NCBI RefSeq assembly: GCF_000411115.1
Contig: NZ_KE150255.1
Coordinates: forward strand, 238,490 to 302,489
From: Capnocytophaga granulosa ATCC 51502
Lineage (GTDB): Bacteria; Bacteroidota; Bacteroidia; Flavobacteriales; Flavobacteriaceae
Reading direction: 5' to 3'
Length of the DNA: 64,000 nt
Below are positions 1 to 7,574 of this stretch, in pieces. Below the pieces are notes generated by a model. That model made no database searches. It was not told the DNA's origin and saw only the letters and a program-made list of their open reading frames with translations. A program made the translations under genes and the position numbers. Numbering within the stretch: position 1 is the stretch's first letter; every line of letters begins with the position of its first letter.

Positions 1-170
1 ATACTAGGAACCTTTCCTTTAAGCTCTTCTGCGAAAGCATTCAAAAAAGCCTCATGAAAAGGAGCATTTCTATTCACAGAAGTATCTTCTGGAAACTTAT
101 CAAATCTGTTTATAAGTGTTTTGATTACCTCTGTTGCTATTCTTTCTTTTTGAATATTTGATAAAGTCAT
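1..170 (-). CDS. Putative restriction endonuclease, N-terminal part (cut by window edge)
   Basis: Only the first 56 or so codons are present, reading out of the left edge. The start ATG lies one base after the stop codon of the DNA methyltransferase gene, so the two are almost certainly co-transcribed and translationally coupled. The visible residues (start MTLSNIQKERIATEV, then a charged segment with NRFDKFPED and NRNAPFHEAF) contain no motif that I can assign. The call of restriction enzyme rests on position directly behind a methyltransferase, the usual arrangement of type II restriction-modification pairs. It could instead be a control or unrelated protein. Confidence 0.5.
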   Translation of the reverse strand, partial: MTLSNIQKERIATEVIKTLINRFDKFPEDTSVNRNAPFHEAFLNAFAEELKGKVPS

Positions 171-171
171 T

Positions 172-1758
172 TTACTTTTCTTTCAAATGAAATATAATCT
201 CAGCATACGCACCTTTGTCTTTTTCAGTACGGTTCAGCACAGGGCGTTTGTATTGGTTTACAATTCGCATTCCTGCTCGCTCGGCTATTTCGGGGTATAA
301 GCCATATTTGTCATTAGCTACTAAAAACACGTCATAATCATCAGCTAAGAAGCGTTTGCTATTGGTCAGTACTTCAGCAATACCAGCCACATACATACGT
401 TTGGCTTCCTGCCCTTGTCCCTTGTAAAGGGGGCCTATTTCTTTATCATCATTACGCTCAAAACCAAATAGGTCGTAAGCGTATGCGTGTTGTTCGTGAT
501 AATCAATCAGCCCTACATAAGGAGGTGATGAGAAAATACCTTTTATTTGCTGCTTTCTTGCCAAAGCAGCAAACTCAGGATCCTTATGCTCCAATGCCTC
601 AAAGATATCAATGGTACGACTGTCACCTTGCAAACATTTCTGGTAGGTATCAGTACGCAATTCTTTAAATTGTTGTAACCGCTTGATCGTATCTTTGACA
701 TAAGTCTCCCACCATTTTAAGATTGAAAATAGCGGCTTACACACCTTACCATGCTTGGCACAATAGTAAGTAGTTGTTATGGGTTCTATTAGGGTCGCTA
801 AATCGGCGTGAGTGGTAGCTCGACAACTGCGAATCGTCCTACTCAATATAAGTGTAATAATACACTTAGTTGCTGGGTTTTGTATTGCTTTGATTTTTTC
901 AAATACAAAATCAATCTCTTCGCGCACATGTTGTATATACCACTTGTCTAAAAACGTATCGGCTTTAGCTTGTTTTAGCTGAATATGATATTTCTCTACA
1001 AGAGCTTGATAGATAGGTAAAAATTGTTGCTCTTTCTCAGCACCATATACTTTGCCATCTATCTCTTTGCGCTGTAAGCGATATTTATAATCGGGTACAG
1101 GGAAGTACTCTTTATTAAAATTATTGAGTGCTTCGGTGAGTTCCGCATCAAAAGCAAGTATTTGTTTCTCTGCTAGAAAAGCCCTCAGTACATCTGTAAT
1201 GCGTTGGCATTGCTGATACACATCTATCAAATCATAATGACCTACTTTAGCATTGCCTATCAGTGCATTGAAAGCCGATATATCTACCCCAATGGCATGT
1301 ATACCCAACTCTGAGGCTTGTACCATAGTGGTACCACTACCCGAAAAGGGATCAAGTACTATATCTCCTGCCTTAAAAAAGACCTCCTTTTTAAAGTAAT
1401 CTGTATGGGTATCTAAAAAATATTCTACTAATTGTGGAATAAACTTACCCTTATAAGGATGCAAACGGTGTACATGTTTGGTAGTTTCTGCCTCTTTGTA
1501 TTGTTCAAATGATAAATCCCAATTCAGATCCTCTCCCAATATTTCCTTCCACTGTTTCTGACGACTGCCTCCCAAAGCATCATAATAAGCCTTGAGTTCG
1601 TCCTTATCTATTTGGGTAACCCCATCATTTTCATATCTTTTGACCTTACCATACTGCACTAAATAGGAAATATTGGAGGAAGTAACATTCTTGCCCATAT
1701 ATTGCGTCGCCCACTGTGAGGCCTGCTGAAGCGTAAAGTATTGATTAGGACCTAACAT
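172..1758 (-). CDS. Type II DNA methyltransferase (N4-cytosine/N6-adenine class)
   Basis: A 528-residue S-adenosylmethionine-dependent DNA methyltransferase. Residues about 1-60 look like a helix-turn-helix DNA-binding domain (YFTLQQASQWATQYM). The SAM-binding motif I is DPFSGSGTTMVQASE near residue 135, followed by the acidic GVDIS. The catalytic motif IV is SSPPYVGLIDYHEQ near residue 413; SPPY is typical of N4-cytosine enzymes and some N6-adenine ones. About 270 residues separate the motifs, so the target-recognition domain probably lies between them (alpha-type order). It protects host DNA from the partner nuclease encoded one base downstream. The specificity cannot be told from the sequence. 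Confidence 0.88.
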   Translation of the reverse strand: MLGPNQYFTLQQASQWATQYMGKNVTSSNISYLVQYGKVKRYENDGVTQIDKDELKAYYDALGGSRQKQWKEILGEDLNWDLSFEQYKEAETTKHVHRLHPYKGKFIPQLVEYFLDTHTDYFKKEVFFKAGDIVLDPFSGSGTTMVQASELGIHAIGVDISAFNALIGNAKVGHYDLIDVYQQCQRITDVLRAFLAEKQILAFDAELTEALNNFNKEYFPVPDYKYRLQRKEIDGKVYGAEKEQQFLPIYQALVEKYHIQLKQAKADTFLDKWYIQHVREEIDFVFEKIKAIQNPATKCIITLILSRTIRSCRATTHADLATLIEPITTTYYCAKHGKVCKPLFSILKWWETYVKDTIKRLQQFKELRTDTYQKCLQGDSRTIDIFEALEHKDPEFAALARKQQIKGIFSSPPYVGLIDYHEQHAYAYDLFGFERNDDKEIGPLYKGQGQEAKRMYVAGIAEVLTNSKRFLADDYDVFLVANDKYGLYPEIAERAGMRIVNQYKRPVLNRTEKDKGAYAEIIFHLKEK

Positions 1759-1795
1759 AATGCCGTCTTTCTTTCCATAGTTTTATTTCAAGGTG

Positions 1796-1803
1796 CAAAG
1801 ATA
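1796..1803 (-). promoter_or_regulatory. Bacteroidota promoter of the restriction-modification operon
   Basis: On the minus strand the -7 box reads TATCTTTG followed by CACC, about 37 bases before the methyltransferase ATG. It matches the TAnnTTTG consensus of Bacteroidota. Confidence 0.6.
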
Positions 1804-1859
1804 CATCATTTCTTTTTGCTTTCCAAGAAAAAGACGATTTTATCTCTTATAATAATTAA

Positions 1860-2639
1860 CTACTCTTTATACACATGCAAAGCATCGGCTTGGTGCAGTG
1901 GTGTTACAGTAATATCGGTAATCTGCACTTTATCGGGTAGATTGACGATATAGGCAATAGTATCGGCGATATCTTCAGCATAAAGGGGCGTGATGCCTTT
2001 ATAGACATTATCGGCTTTCTCGGTATCGCCTTTGAAACGCACCTTGCTGAAATTAGTCTCTACCAAACCAGGTTTTACGGTCGTTATCTTTATTTTTTTA
2101 TCCATTAGCTCTATACGCATGGCATCGCTAAGAGCTTTTACAGCAAACTTGGTCGCACAATAGATACTGCCATTGGGGTAGGCTATTTCCCCCGCTACCG
2201 ACCCAATGTTCACGATCGTACCCACTTTGTCTGTGGCGAGCATGAGCGGAATCACACTATTGGCTACATAAGTAAATCCTTTGATGTTGGTATCAATCAT
2301 CTGGTCGGCATCTTCCATGGCGTAGGTGTGCAGAGGTTGTAGTCCTATGGCTAAGCCTGCATTGTTGATGAGAATCTCAATATATCGCCATTTTTCAGGC
2401 AAAGACTGAATGTTTTTGGCTACCTCTTGGTAATGTCTCACATCAAATACCAAGGTGAAGACCTCCACAGCATATTCTTTCTCTAATTGGTCTTTCAGCT
2501 GTGCCAATACCTCCACACGGCGTGCACAGAGAATAAGGTTTGCACCCATTTGTGCCAGTTTTTCGGCTACTGCTCTGCCTATCCCACTGCTGGCACCTGA
2601 GATAAAAGCAATTTTTCCTTTGATACAATTTGTGTTCAT
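1860..2639 (-). CDS. Short-chain dehydrogenase/reductase (YdfG-like)
   Basis: A 259-residue classical SDR oxidoreductase using NAD(P)H in the cytoplasm. The Rossmann glycine motif SGASSGIGRAV is near residue 15, CARR after beta-2 suggests NADP preference, the NNAG motif is near residue 92, and the catalytic YCATK (Y-x-x-x-K) is near residue 160. Overall it resembles the YdfG group, which oxidises 3-hydroxy acids such as serine and allo-threonine; that substrate call is inference. It is the last gene of a compact operon, 12 bases after the small 51-codon gene and downstream of a Uma2 nuclease gene. Confidence 0.85.
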   Translation of the reverse strand: MNTNCIKGKIAFISGASSGIGRAVAEKLAQMGANLILCARRVEVLAQLKDQLEKEYAVEVFTLVFDVRHYQEVAKNIQSLPEKWRYIEILINNAGLAIGLQPLHTYAMEDADQMIDTNIKGFTYVANSVIPLMLATDKVGTIVNIGSVAGEIAYPNGSIYCATKFAVKALSDAMRIELMDKKIKITTVKPGLVETNFSKVRFKGDTEKADNVYKGITPLYAEDIADTIAYIVNLPDKVQITDITVTPLHQADALHVYKE

Positions 2640-2651
2640 ATTGTTTAGCTA

Positions 2652-2807
2652 TTAAAGATTGATTATCAATTCTATCCTAACATCAGGAGTGCCTTCACTT
2701 TGGGCATCCCAAAAGGCTTCATAGTCTTCCAAGCGTTTTAGTACAAGCGGGTACCGCTTTTCTGCTGTCGCAAAATCAGGGCGTAGTTCTTTTCTTAGGG
2801 TATTCAT
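2652..2807 (-). CDS. Small conserved-looking protein, 51 residues
   Basis: Too short for most gene callers. The product begins MNTLRKELRPDFATAEKRYP and continues with LKRLEDYEAFWDAQ, a charged, helical, soluble protein. Its ATG overlaps the TAA stop of the upstream Uma2 gene (TAATG), and the SDR gene starts 12 bases after its stop. Such coupling argues for real translation. I do not recognise a family; the position right behind a Uma2-type nuclease suggests an accessory or regulatory partner, which is only inference. Confidence 0.55.
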   Translation of the reverse strand: MNTLRKELRPDFATAEKRYPLVLKRLEDYEAFWDAQSEGTPDVRIELIINL

Positions 2808-3382
2808 TATTCTTCAAAAATTTTATGGGCTGGAAAGCGCAAATCGGGATAGGTAACCGATTGCACTTCGTCGGTTTCTAAAATAGGGGAAAGAGCTATA
2901 TAGTTACCCTCACGATATAGGTAGATTTGTACCGTTTTATAGTAAGGGTCTACTACCCAATATTCAGGTACGCCCTGCTCCTGATAGAGGTCAAACTTCA
3001 GCTTGGTATCGTTGTATTGAGTGCCTCGCGAAAGTATCTCAATGATGAGATTAGGTGCTCCTTCGCAGCCTCGCTGGGTGAGTTTCTGTCGGTCGCATAT
3101 CACACAAATATCAGGCTGTACAACCGACTCCTTACCGTCTGCACTTTTGAAGAACACATCAAAGGGAGCGGAATAAATCTTACATTTTTGTCCCTTAAAA
3201 AAAGGTATTAGTAGCTCGTTTAGGTTGGTAGAGATTTCTTGGTGAAACCTTGCTGGTGCTGGGCTCATTGCAAATATTTTCCCCTTGAAGAGCTGTATTT
3301 TCTCTTTGAGCTTCCAGAGCAGATAATCGGCATAGGTGTAAGTGCCCAAAGGGTCTAACTGATTGATATGTGTAATTTCCAT
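2807..3382 (-). CDS. Uma2 family endonuclease (DUF820)
   Basis: A 191-residue protein of the Uma2/DUF820 family, a PD-(D/E)XK-fold putative nuclease. Visible family landmarks are YTYADYLLWK near residue 15, the acidic VVQPDICVICD near residue 95, the core PNLIIEILSRGT near residue 108, and the C-terminal KFDLYQEQGVPEYWVVDP. It is full length. A promoter (TATCTTTG on the minus strand at 3409-3416) lies 27 bases upstream, and two further genes follow in the same operon. A second Uma2 copy at 11421-11899 is a pseudogene that keeps the same N-terminal pattern. The biological role of the family is poorly defined. Confidence 0.85.
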   Translation of the reverse strand: MEITHINQLDPLGTYTYADYLLWKLKEKIQLFKGKIFAMSPAPARFHQEISTNLNELLIPFFKGQKCKIYSAPFDVFFKSADGKESVVQPDICVICDRQKLTQRGCEGAPNLIIEILSRGTQYNDTKLKFDLYQEQGVPEYWVVDPYYKTVQIYLYREGNYIALSPILETDEVQSVTYPDLRFPAHKIFEE

Positions 3383-3408
3383 AGCTTTAAAAGTAAGGTT
3401 TTAGGACA

Positions 3409-3416
3409 CAAAGATA
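3409..3416 (-). promoter_or_regulatory. Promoter of the Uma2-SDR operon
   Basis: Minus-strand TATCTTTG box, 27 bases upstream of the Uma2 ATG. It lies back to back with the plus-strand box at 3447-3454. Confidence 0.55.
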
Positions 3417-3446
3417 AGGATAATTTGCTAATTGCCAAAATATCAC

Positions 3447-3454
3447 TACCTTTG
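3447..3454 (+). promoter_or_regulatory. Promoter of the methyltransferase-family membrane protein
   Basis: TACCTTTG box followed by CCC, 17 bases before the ATG at 3472. It is divergent from the Uma2 operon promoter. Confidence 0.55.
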
Positions 3455-3471
3455 CCCTTAGAAAATAGAAA

Positions 3472-3927
3472 ATGAAAAATCTAGAACTTAAAATCCCTCC
3501 TGTTGGAGTATGGCTTATCTGTGCCTTGACAATGTGGGGAATTGCTCGTTTATTGCCTTTTGGTGCATTACCTCACTTACCTGCACTAGCTATAGCTGTT
3601 GCAGGGATAGGTGTGGGAGTTGGATTGGCTGCGCTTTGGAGCTTTCGTAAAGCCCGCACTACTGTCAATCCTCTTGATCCATCACAAGCTACTCATTTCG
3701 TTTCTGAAGGTGTGTACCAACTGAGCCGTAACCCTATGTACGTAGGCTTGGCTTGCTGTTTACTCGCTTGGGCAATATGGCTCTCTTATCTTTTAACTTG
3801 GATAGGAATCCCACTATTCATAGCCTATATGACACGCTTCCAAATCATTCCAGAAGAGCGCACCCTTAGACTGAAATTTGGCAAAGAATACGAAAACTAT
3901 TGCTTGAAAGTACGCCGATGGTTGTGA
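3472..3927 (+). CDS. Isoprenylcysteine carboxyl methyltransferase-like membrane protein
   Basis: A 151-residue integral membrane protein with about four hydrophobic segments (near residues 13-30, 37-55, 93-112 and 112-125). The diagnostic motif is LSRNPMYVGLA near residue 83, followed by IPEERTLRLKFGKEYENY near the C-terminus. This pattern defines the ICMT/phospholipid N-methyltransferase superfamily, which binds S-adenosylmethionine at the membrane. The bacterial substrate is unknown. The gene is monocistronic with its own promoter. Confidence 0.82.
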   Translation: MKNLELKIPPVGVWLICALTMWGIARLLPFGALPHLPALAIAVAGIGVGVGLAALWSFRKARTTVNPLDPSQATHFVSEGVYQLSRNPMYVGLACCLLAWAIWLSYLLTWIGIPLFIAYMTRFQIIPEERTLRLKFGKEYENYCLKVRRWL

Positions 3928-3981
3928 ATTTTAAATTGCCAAATTAGCAATTTGACTAATAAACAAATTTTGAGATTTCAA

Positions 3982-4584
3982 TTAGAAATCTTTGGAGAAT
4001 TCCAAAAAGTGTTGTACCTTTGTCCCCGAAGATGAGTTAAAGTCATAGACTCGCTGGGCTAATAACCCAGATGCGTTATCGGACGTGTTGAGTAAGGACT
4101 TTAACTCATCTTCTATTATTTTATCATCTGACTTGATACTATTATACATTGTTTTTAGTCGTAATTTATTATTCTTACTTCCAAATATTTCAACAATCAC
4201 AGTTGTATTATCTTCTTTCTTTTTTAAGAATAAGTAGGTTTCTGCTTGATGTTTCTTAATGTATCCTAAAGAAATAATCTTATCTGGATTATCCAATATA
4301 TCTACTATAGCCTCTATTTCTACATCTGTAAGAGGGTTACCCTGATGAGTAGCTTTTTCATTTTCTTTGTAATGTCTATCGAAAATGTGTTTTAATTCAG
4401 AGGGATTAATAGCAACATAAGCAATTTGATATCTAAATTGAATAGCTGAAATGGTCTTCAATATCTCCATTGCATTAGGAGTTAATGTTGCAATTAAGTA
4501 ATCTTTAGCAACTACTTCGTTATTTTTCACCTTGTTGAATAGACTTAGTATAAATCCTTTAGCCTTGTCTTTTAAAGTTTTCAT
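3982..4584 (-). CDS. Putative nuclease toxin of the phage Barnase-EndoU-ColicinE5/RelE-like (PBECR) type
   Basis: A 200-residue protein. The start chosen is the ATG at 4584 (MKTLKDKAKGFILSLFNKVK), because the longer frame begins within a degenerate duplicate of another gene. The middle and C-terminal part holds LKHIFDRHYKENE near residue 80, LTDVEIEAIVDILDNPDKII, and KHQAETYLFLKKKEDN followed by VIVEIFGSKNNKLRLKTMYN. This is the layout of PBECR-type toxin domains: a catalytic-looking histidine block, a helix ending in NPDKI, and a beta-hairpin leading to T-x-Y/M-Y. It sits next to a SUKH-type immunity gene. The toxin role is inference; no secretion domain is attached, so it may be an orphan toxin module. 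Confidence 0.5.
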   Translation of the reverse strand: MKTLKDKAKGFILSLFNKVKNNEVVAKDYLIATLTPNAMEILKTISAIQFRYQIAYVAINPSELKHIFDRHYKENEKATHQGNPLTDVEIEAIVDILDNPDKIISLGYIKKHQAETYLFLKKKEDNTTVIVEIFGSKNNKLRLKTMYNSIKSDDKIIEDELKSLLNTSDNASGLLAQRVYDFNSSSGTKVQHFLEFSKDF

Positions 4585-4598
4585 AATTACAATTGTTT

Positions 4599-4688
4599 TT
4601 AATATTTCAGCAAATAAAAGCCCCATATCATATTGCTAAACTCTCCTGCTACAAAGCTATGTACCTCGCCTTCTACTGCTTCGGTCAT
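4599..4688 (-). pseudogene. Truncated duplicate of the 83-residue gene at 5471-5722
   Basis: Translating the minus strand gives a 29-residue peptide whose last 20 residues, HSFVAGEFSNMIWGFYLLKY, are identical to the C-terminus of the intact protein encoded at 5471-5722. The N-terminal two-thirds is missing. DNA similarity runs over about 60 bases. This is a leftover of a gene duplication and deletion in the toxin/immunity patch. Confidence 0.8.
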
Positions 4689-4761
4689 ATTATTAATTTG
4701 TCAATTTAGTTAATTAGCTCTATAATTTCATCTTTACCAAGGTTTATAACTGCCCGTCGTA

Positions 4762-5469
4762 CTACGACTCGTCATCATCATCGTCGTAGGAAGTGTAATC
4801 CCATTCCAAGCCAAAGTTTTCCATAGCGTCTAAAAGAGTATCAAATAACTCTTGTTGAGTGCTGCCTATAAAAATAGCAGTGGCTCGGTTTGTAGTTTGA
4901 TGTATGGCAAGGGTAATGACTATTTTAAAGTTCGCATCGGTGAAGGTGCGTTGCCCTTCCCAACTGAGGGAGGTAAGCTCAGTATATTGTTTTTCTATAT
5001 AAGCAACAGCTTCTGTGGAGACTTCAAAGCCTTCCATATCCAAACCGCCCATTGCATTAGCGTTGTAAGGCAAGCCTCCCATCACACCATTGTAAATAGC
5101 CATGTACAACCAAAAGTCGGAGAGATTTTTGGTTTCTTGTATCCAATTGGGGTCGGTTTCGGAGCTGTAATTACCCCAAACGGGAGGGTTAGGGTTGTTT
5201 AAATCTTCTTTTCGAATTGCCCACATTACCACTCCTTGGTTTTCTTCACAAAAGCATAAGTAATCCCCTGCAAAATACAATTGCTGAGGTGTAGCCAATG
5301 AGTTATAGGATTGGTTTACACTTTTGGTTGCCCCTAACTCTAAGTAATACGCTCGGAACTCTTCAGGCAAGGTGATGAGTAAGCGTTTTTCAGCTTTTAA
5401 TAGCTGTGTTTCCGAGAAGCCTTTACAGTCCTCTGGTGTGAGATTGTATAGTTTTTTGATGTTGTCCAT
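4762..5469 (-). CDS. SMI1/KNR4 (SUKH) family putative immunity protein
   Basis: A 235-residue soluble protein. The N-terminal region has the SUKH pattern: helix LLKAEKRLLITLPEEFRAYY, then LYFAGDYLCFCEENQGVV and a tryptophan- and proline-containing segment (NPNPPVWGNY). The C-terminus is an acidic tail of consecutive Asp residues (DDDDDES). SUKH proteins act mainly as immunity proteins that neutralise polymorphic nuclease toxins. The gene lies between an 83-residue gene (1 base upstream in transcription order) and the PBECR-like putative toxin, which supports that role but does not prove pairing. Confidence 0.68.
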   Translation of the reverse strand: MDNIKKLYNLTPEDCKGFSETQLLKAEKRLLITLPEEFRAYYLELGATKSVNQSYNSLATPQQLYFAGDYLCFCEENQGVVMWAIRKEDLNNPNPPVWGNYSSETDPNWIQETKNLSDFWLYMAIYNGVMGGLPYNANAMGGLDMEGFEVSTEAVAYIEKQYTELTSLSWEGQRTFTDANFKIVITLAIHQTTNRATAIFIGSTQQELFDTLLDAMENFGLEWDYTSYDDDDDES

Positions 5470-5470
5470 A

Positions 5471-5722
5471 TCAATATTTTAACAAATAAAATCCCCATAT
5501 CATATTGCTAAACTCCCCTGCTACAAAGCTGTGTGTTTCGCCATTTATCACTACTTTATAAAGACAAAAAGACCTTTCAACGTGATAGAGAGGGTCTGTT
5601 ACTTTTACATATTCCCCCGTTTCTTGCCATTTGTAGGCAAAGATATTTACGCCAAAGAGTGTTACCTCACCTTCTATTCCTGATGTTTCAAACTGCCACA
5701 TTTTTTGCTTGAATAATTTCAT
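5471..5722 (-). CDS. Small protein of toxin/immunity patch, unknown function
   Basis: An 83-residue protein starting at the ATG of MKLFKQKMWQFETSG. A longer frame begins at a TTG inside the terminal repeat of the neighbouring MITE-like element and is rejected. The sequence is beta-rich (EGEVTLFGVNIFAYKWQE, YHVERSFCLYKVVING), with no signal peptide. Its stop is one base before the SUKH gene start, so the two are co-transcribed. A fragment of the same C-terminus is duplicated at 4599-4688. I do not recognise the family. Confidence 0.6.
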   Translation of the reverse strand: MKLFKQKMWQFETSGIEGEVTLFGVNIFAYKWQETGEYVKVTDPLYHVERSFCLYKVVINGETHSFVAGEFSNMIWGFYLLKY

Positions 5723-5732
5723 ACTAAAAATA

Positions 5733-5901
5733 CGAATCAATAGTTAAAATGTTAATCACTAACTTTCTAAGACGCAATAAATTGCGTCTCTACGCATACG
5801 CTGGCTAAGACAACTCCTGATGAGCGTAGTCCTTTGTAGAGACGCAATTTATTGCGTCTTAATGAATTGGACTATACAATTGTTTTTTTACTATTGATTC
5901 G
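5733..5901. repeat. MITE-like palindromic element, copy 1
   Basis: About 169 bp bounded by inverted ends CGAATCAATAGT and ACTATTGATTCG. Inside is a second inverted pair built on AAGACGCAATAAATTGCGTC and GACGCAATTTATTGCGTCTT, enclosing a shared middle (GGCTAAGACAACTCCTGATG). Three further full copies are at 24908-25076, 33197-33368 and 49258-49427. It has no coding capacity. The rest of the gap up to the RNase Z gene (5902-6144) holds a region with scattered repeats and a promoter. Confidence 0.85.
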
Positions 5902-6118
5902 CGTTAAAAATAATCATTAACATGAGTGTGATATAATAAAAGTGCTCACAGTTGGGTCTGTGAAACACAGATTTTACAGATTTTCTATTGTCGAACTCTC
6001 GTTATATCAGCATTGCAAAGATACGATTTTAAAACAATTGTTTGTTTGCTTTTTTTGTTGTATTTTTGCAAGGTCAAAGAATTATTACGAAGTCTTTGCC
6101 CTTTGGCTTTTATATTCG

Positions 6119-6126
6119 TATCTTTG
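6119..6126 (+). promoter_or_regulatory. Promoter of rnz
   Basis: TATCTTTG box followed by CAGAG, 18 bases before the RNase Z ATG. A second TATTTTTG box lies about 60 bases further upstream. Confidence 0.6.
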
Positions 6127-6144
6127 CAGAGAATTTTAAAACTA

Positions 6145-7056
6145 ATGAAATTAACTACATTAGGCTGTCATAGTGCATCCCCGAGGGATAAGGCACGTAC
6201 CACTGCCCAGCTCTTGGAGATGCGAGGGCATCTCTTCCTTATTGACTGTGGGGAAGGAACACAAATGGCTCTGAGACAATCAGGGGCTAAGTTCGCCCGT
6301 ATCAAGCATATCTTCATCTCCCACCTCCATGGTGATCATTTCTACGGATTGGCGGGGCTGATTTCTACTTTCCAGCTACAAGGCAGGGAGGCTGAACTAC
6401 ATATCCATGCCCCTAAGGGTGCCAAAGAGGCCATGCTGCTACTGCTGAAAGTCAGTGGCGCTCATATGGTCTTCCCCTTGTACTTCCATGAGCTGGAGAG
6501 CAAGGAAAGCGAAGTTATCTTTGAGGACGATAAGCTCTCGGTCACTACCATTCCCCTTGACCATCGTATCTATGCCAATGGCTTTTTGTTCAAAGAGAAA
6601 AACAAGGAACGCAAGCTCAATGCTGATGCTGTACAAGAATATGGTATCGACGTTTGCTATTATCAGAATATCAAGAATGGTAGGGACATTATTTTAGATA
6701 CAGGGGAGTGTATCCCCAATGAAGTACTGAGCTTCCCGCCTGCTCCTGCACAGAGCTATGCCTTTTGTAGTGATACCGCCTATTTGCCTAAGATCATACC
6801 ACTGATTGAGGGGGTACAAGTACTCTATCACGAGAGCACCTTCCTTGAGGATAACCGTGCTTTGGCTGAGAAAACCAAGCACTCCACCGCTCTTGAAGCA
6901 GCCAAAATCGCTAAAGCCGCTAATGTACAAACCCTTATCTTAGGCCACTACTCCTCTCGCTATAAGGACAAACGGGTTTTCCAAGAAGAAGCCCAAACGA
7001 TTTTCCCTAATACGCTACTGAGCGAAGACGGGAAAGAATTCTACTTTAGTGAATAA
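6145..7056 (+). CDS. rnz: Ribonuclease Z
   Basis: A 303-residue tRNA 3'-processing endonuclease of the metallo-beta-lactamase fold. The start is the ATG of MKLTTLGCHSASPRDKARTT; a longer frame upstream crosses the promoter. The zinc-binding motif is SHLHGDH (H60, H62, D64, H65). Further ligand regions are visible at AFCSDTAY and YHEST, and the C-terminal LILGHYSSRYKD. Length matches bacterial RNase Z (about 300 residues). It cleaves pre-tRNA trailers in the cytoplasm. It starts a run of same-strand genes through recX and tatD. Confidence 0.93.
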   Translation: MKLTTLGCHSASPRDKARTTAQLLEMRGHLFLIDCGEGTQMALRQSGAKFARIKHIFISHLHGDHFYGLAGLISTFQLQGREAELHIHAPKGAKEAMLLLLKVSGAHMVFPLYFHELESKESEVIFEDDKLSVTTIPLDHRIYANGFLFKEKNKERKLNADAVQEYGIDVCYYQNIKNGRDIILDTGECIPNEVLSFPPAPAQSYAFCSDTAYLPKIIPLIEGVQVLYHESTFLEDNRALAEKTKHSTALEAAKIAKAANVQTLILGHYSSRYKDKRVFQEEAQTIFPNTLLSEDGKEFYFSE

Positions 7057-7058
7057 CG

Positions 7059-7125
7059 AATAGTGATTAGTGATTAGTGACTAAAAACTTAAAACTTAAA
7101 ACTCAAAACTTAAAACTCAAAACTG
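7059..7125. repeat. Heptamer array (TTAGTGA then CTTAAAA/CTCAAAA units)
   Basis: About nine consecutive 7-base units: TTAGTGA twice, CTAAAAA, then CTTAAAA and CTCAAAA alternating. It separates rnz from the next gene. Confidence 0.8.
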
Positions 7126-7128
7126 AAT

Positions 7129-7572
7129 ATGTTATATCAACTACTGAAAACCACCCACTCACTGACTGCTTATATTGTCTTGGTAGTGCTTTGCTTTGCT
7201 GTAATCAATGCCGCTTTAGGTGTATGGCAAAAACGTAAATATGAGAAAAAGGACTTGCGTATCAACTTGTTTGCTCTTATATTCACACACCTACAGGTTA
7301 CCTTAGGGCTTATCCTCTATTTTGTAACCCCTCTTTTCCAAAGCTGGTCGGCTATGGGGGCAGGCGTGATGAAGGACGCTTACCTGAGAAAGATGCTAGT
7401 GGAGCACCCCTTCGGTATTGTGGCGGTAACCCTTATTACTATTGGCTGGTCTCTACACAAAAAGCAGAAAACTGATACAGGTGCTTTCAAGCGTATCCTT
7501 ATTTTCTATAGTATAGGATTACTGCTTATTTTAGGTGTATTGCCTTGGAAAACGTGGATGGCTGCCTTTTGA
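7129..7572 (+). CDS. Four-helix membrane protein (cytochrome b-like in flavobacteria)
   Basis: A 147-residue inner-membrane protein with four hydrophobic helices (near residues 10-32, 45-68, 97-112 and 124-140). Histidines occur in helix 1 (TTHSLT), helix 2 (FTHLQVTLG), before helix 3 (VEHPFGI) and after it (SLHKKQ). The spacing resembles a haem b four-helix bundle, but haem binding is inference. Homologues in flavobacteria are, to my recollection, variously labelled cytochrome b. It lies directly upstream of recX with a 2-base gap. Confidence 0.6.
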   Translation: MLYQLLKTTHSLTAYIVLVVLCFAVINAALGVWQKRKYEKKDLRINLFALIFTHLQVTLGLILYFVTPLFQSWSAMGAGVMKDAYLRKMLVEHPFGIVAVTLITIGWSLHKKQKTDTGAFKRILIFYSIGLLLILGVLPWKTWMAAF

Positions 7573-7574
7573 TC

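Noticed and set aside
5723..5740. TTG start of the 89-residue version of the small immunity-patch gene
   Set aside because: The start lies within the MITE terminal repeat; the ATG at 5722 is better placed.
5942..6139. 65-residue frame upstream of rnz
   Set aside because: It crosses the rnz promoters and has no family or codon signal.
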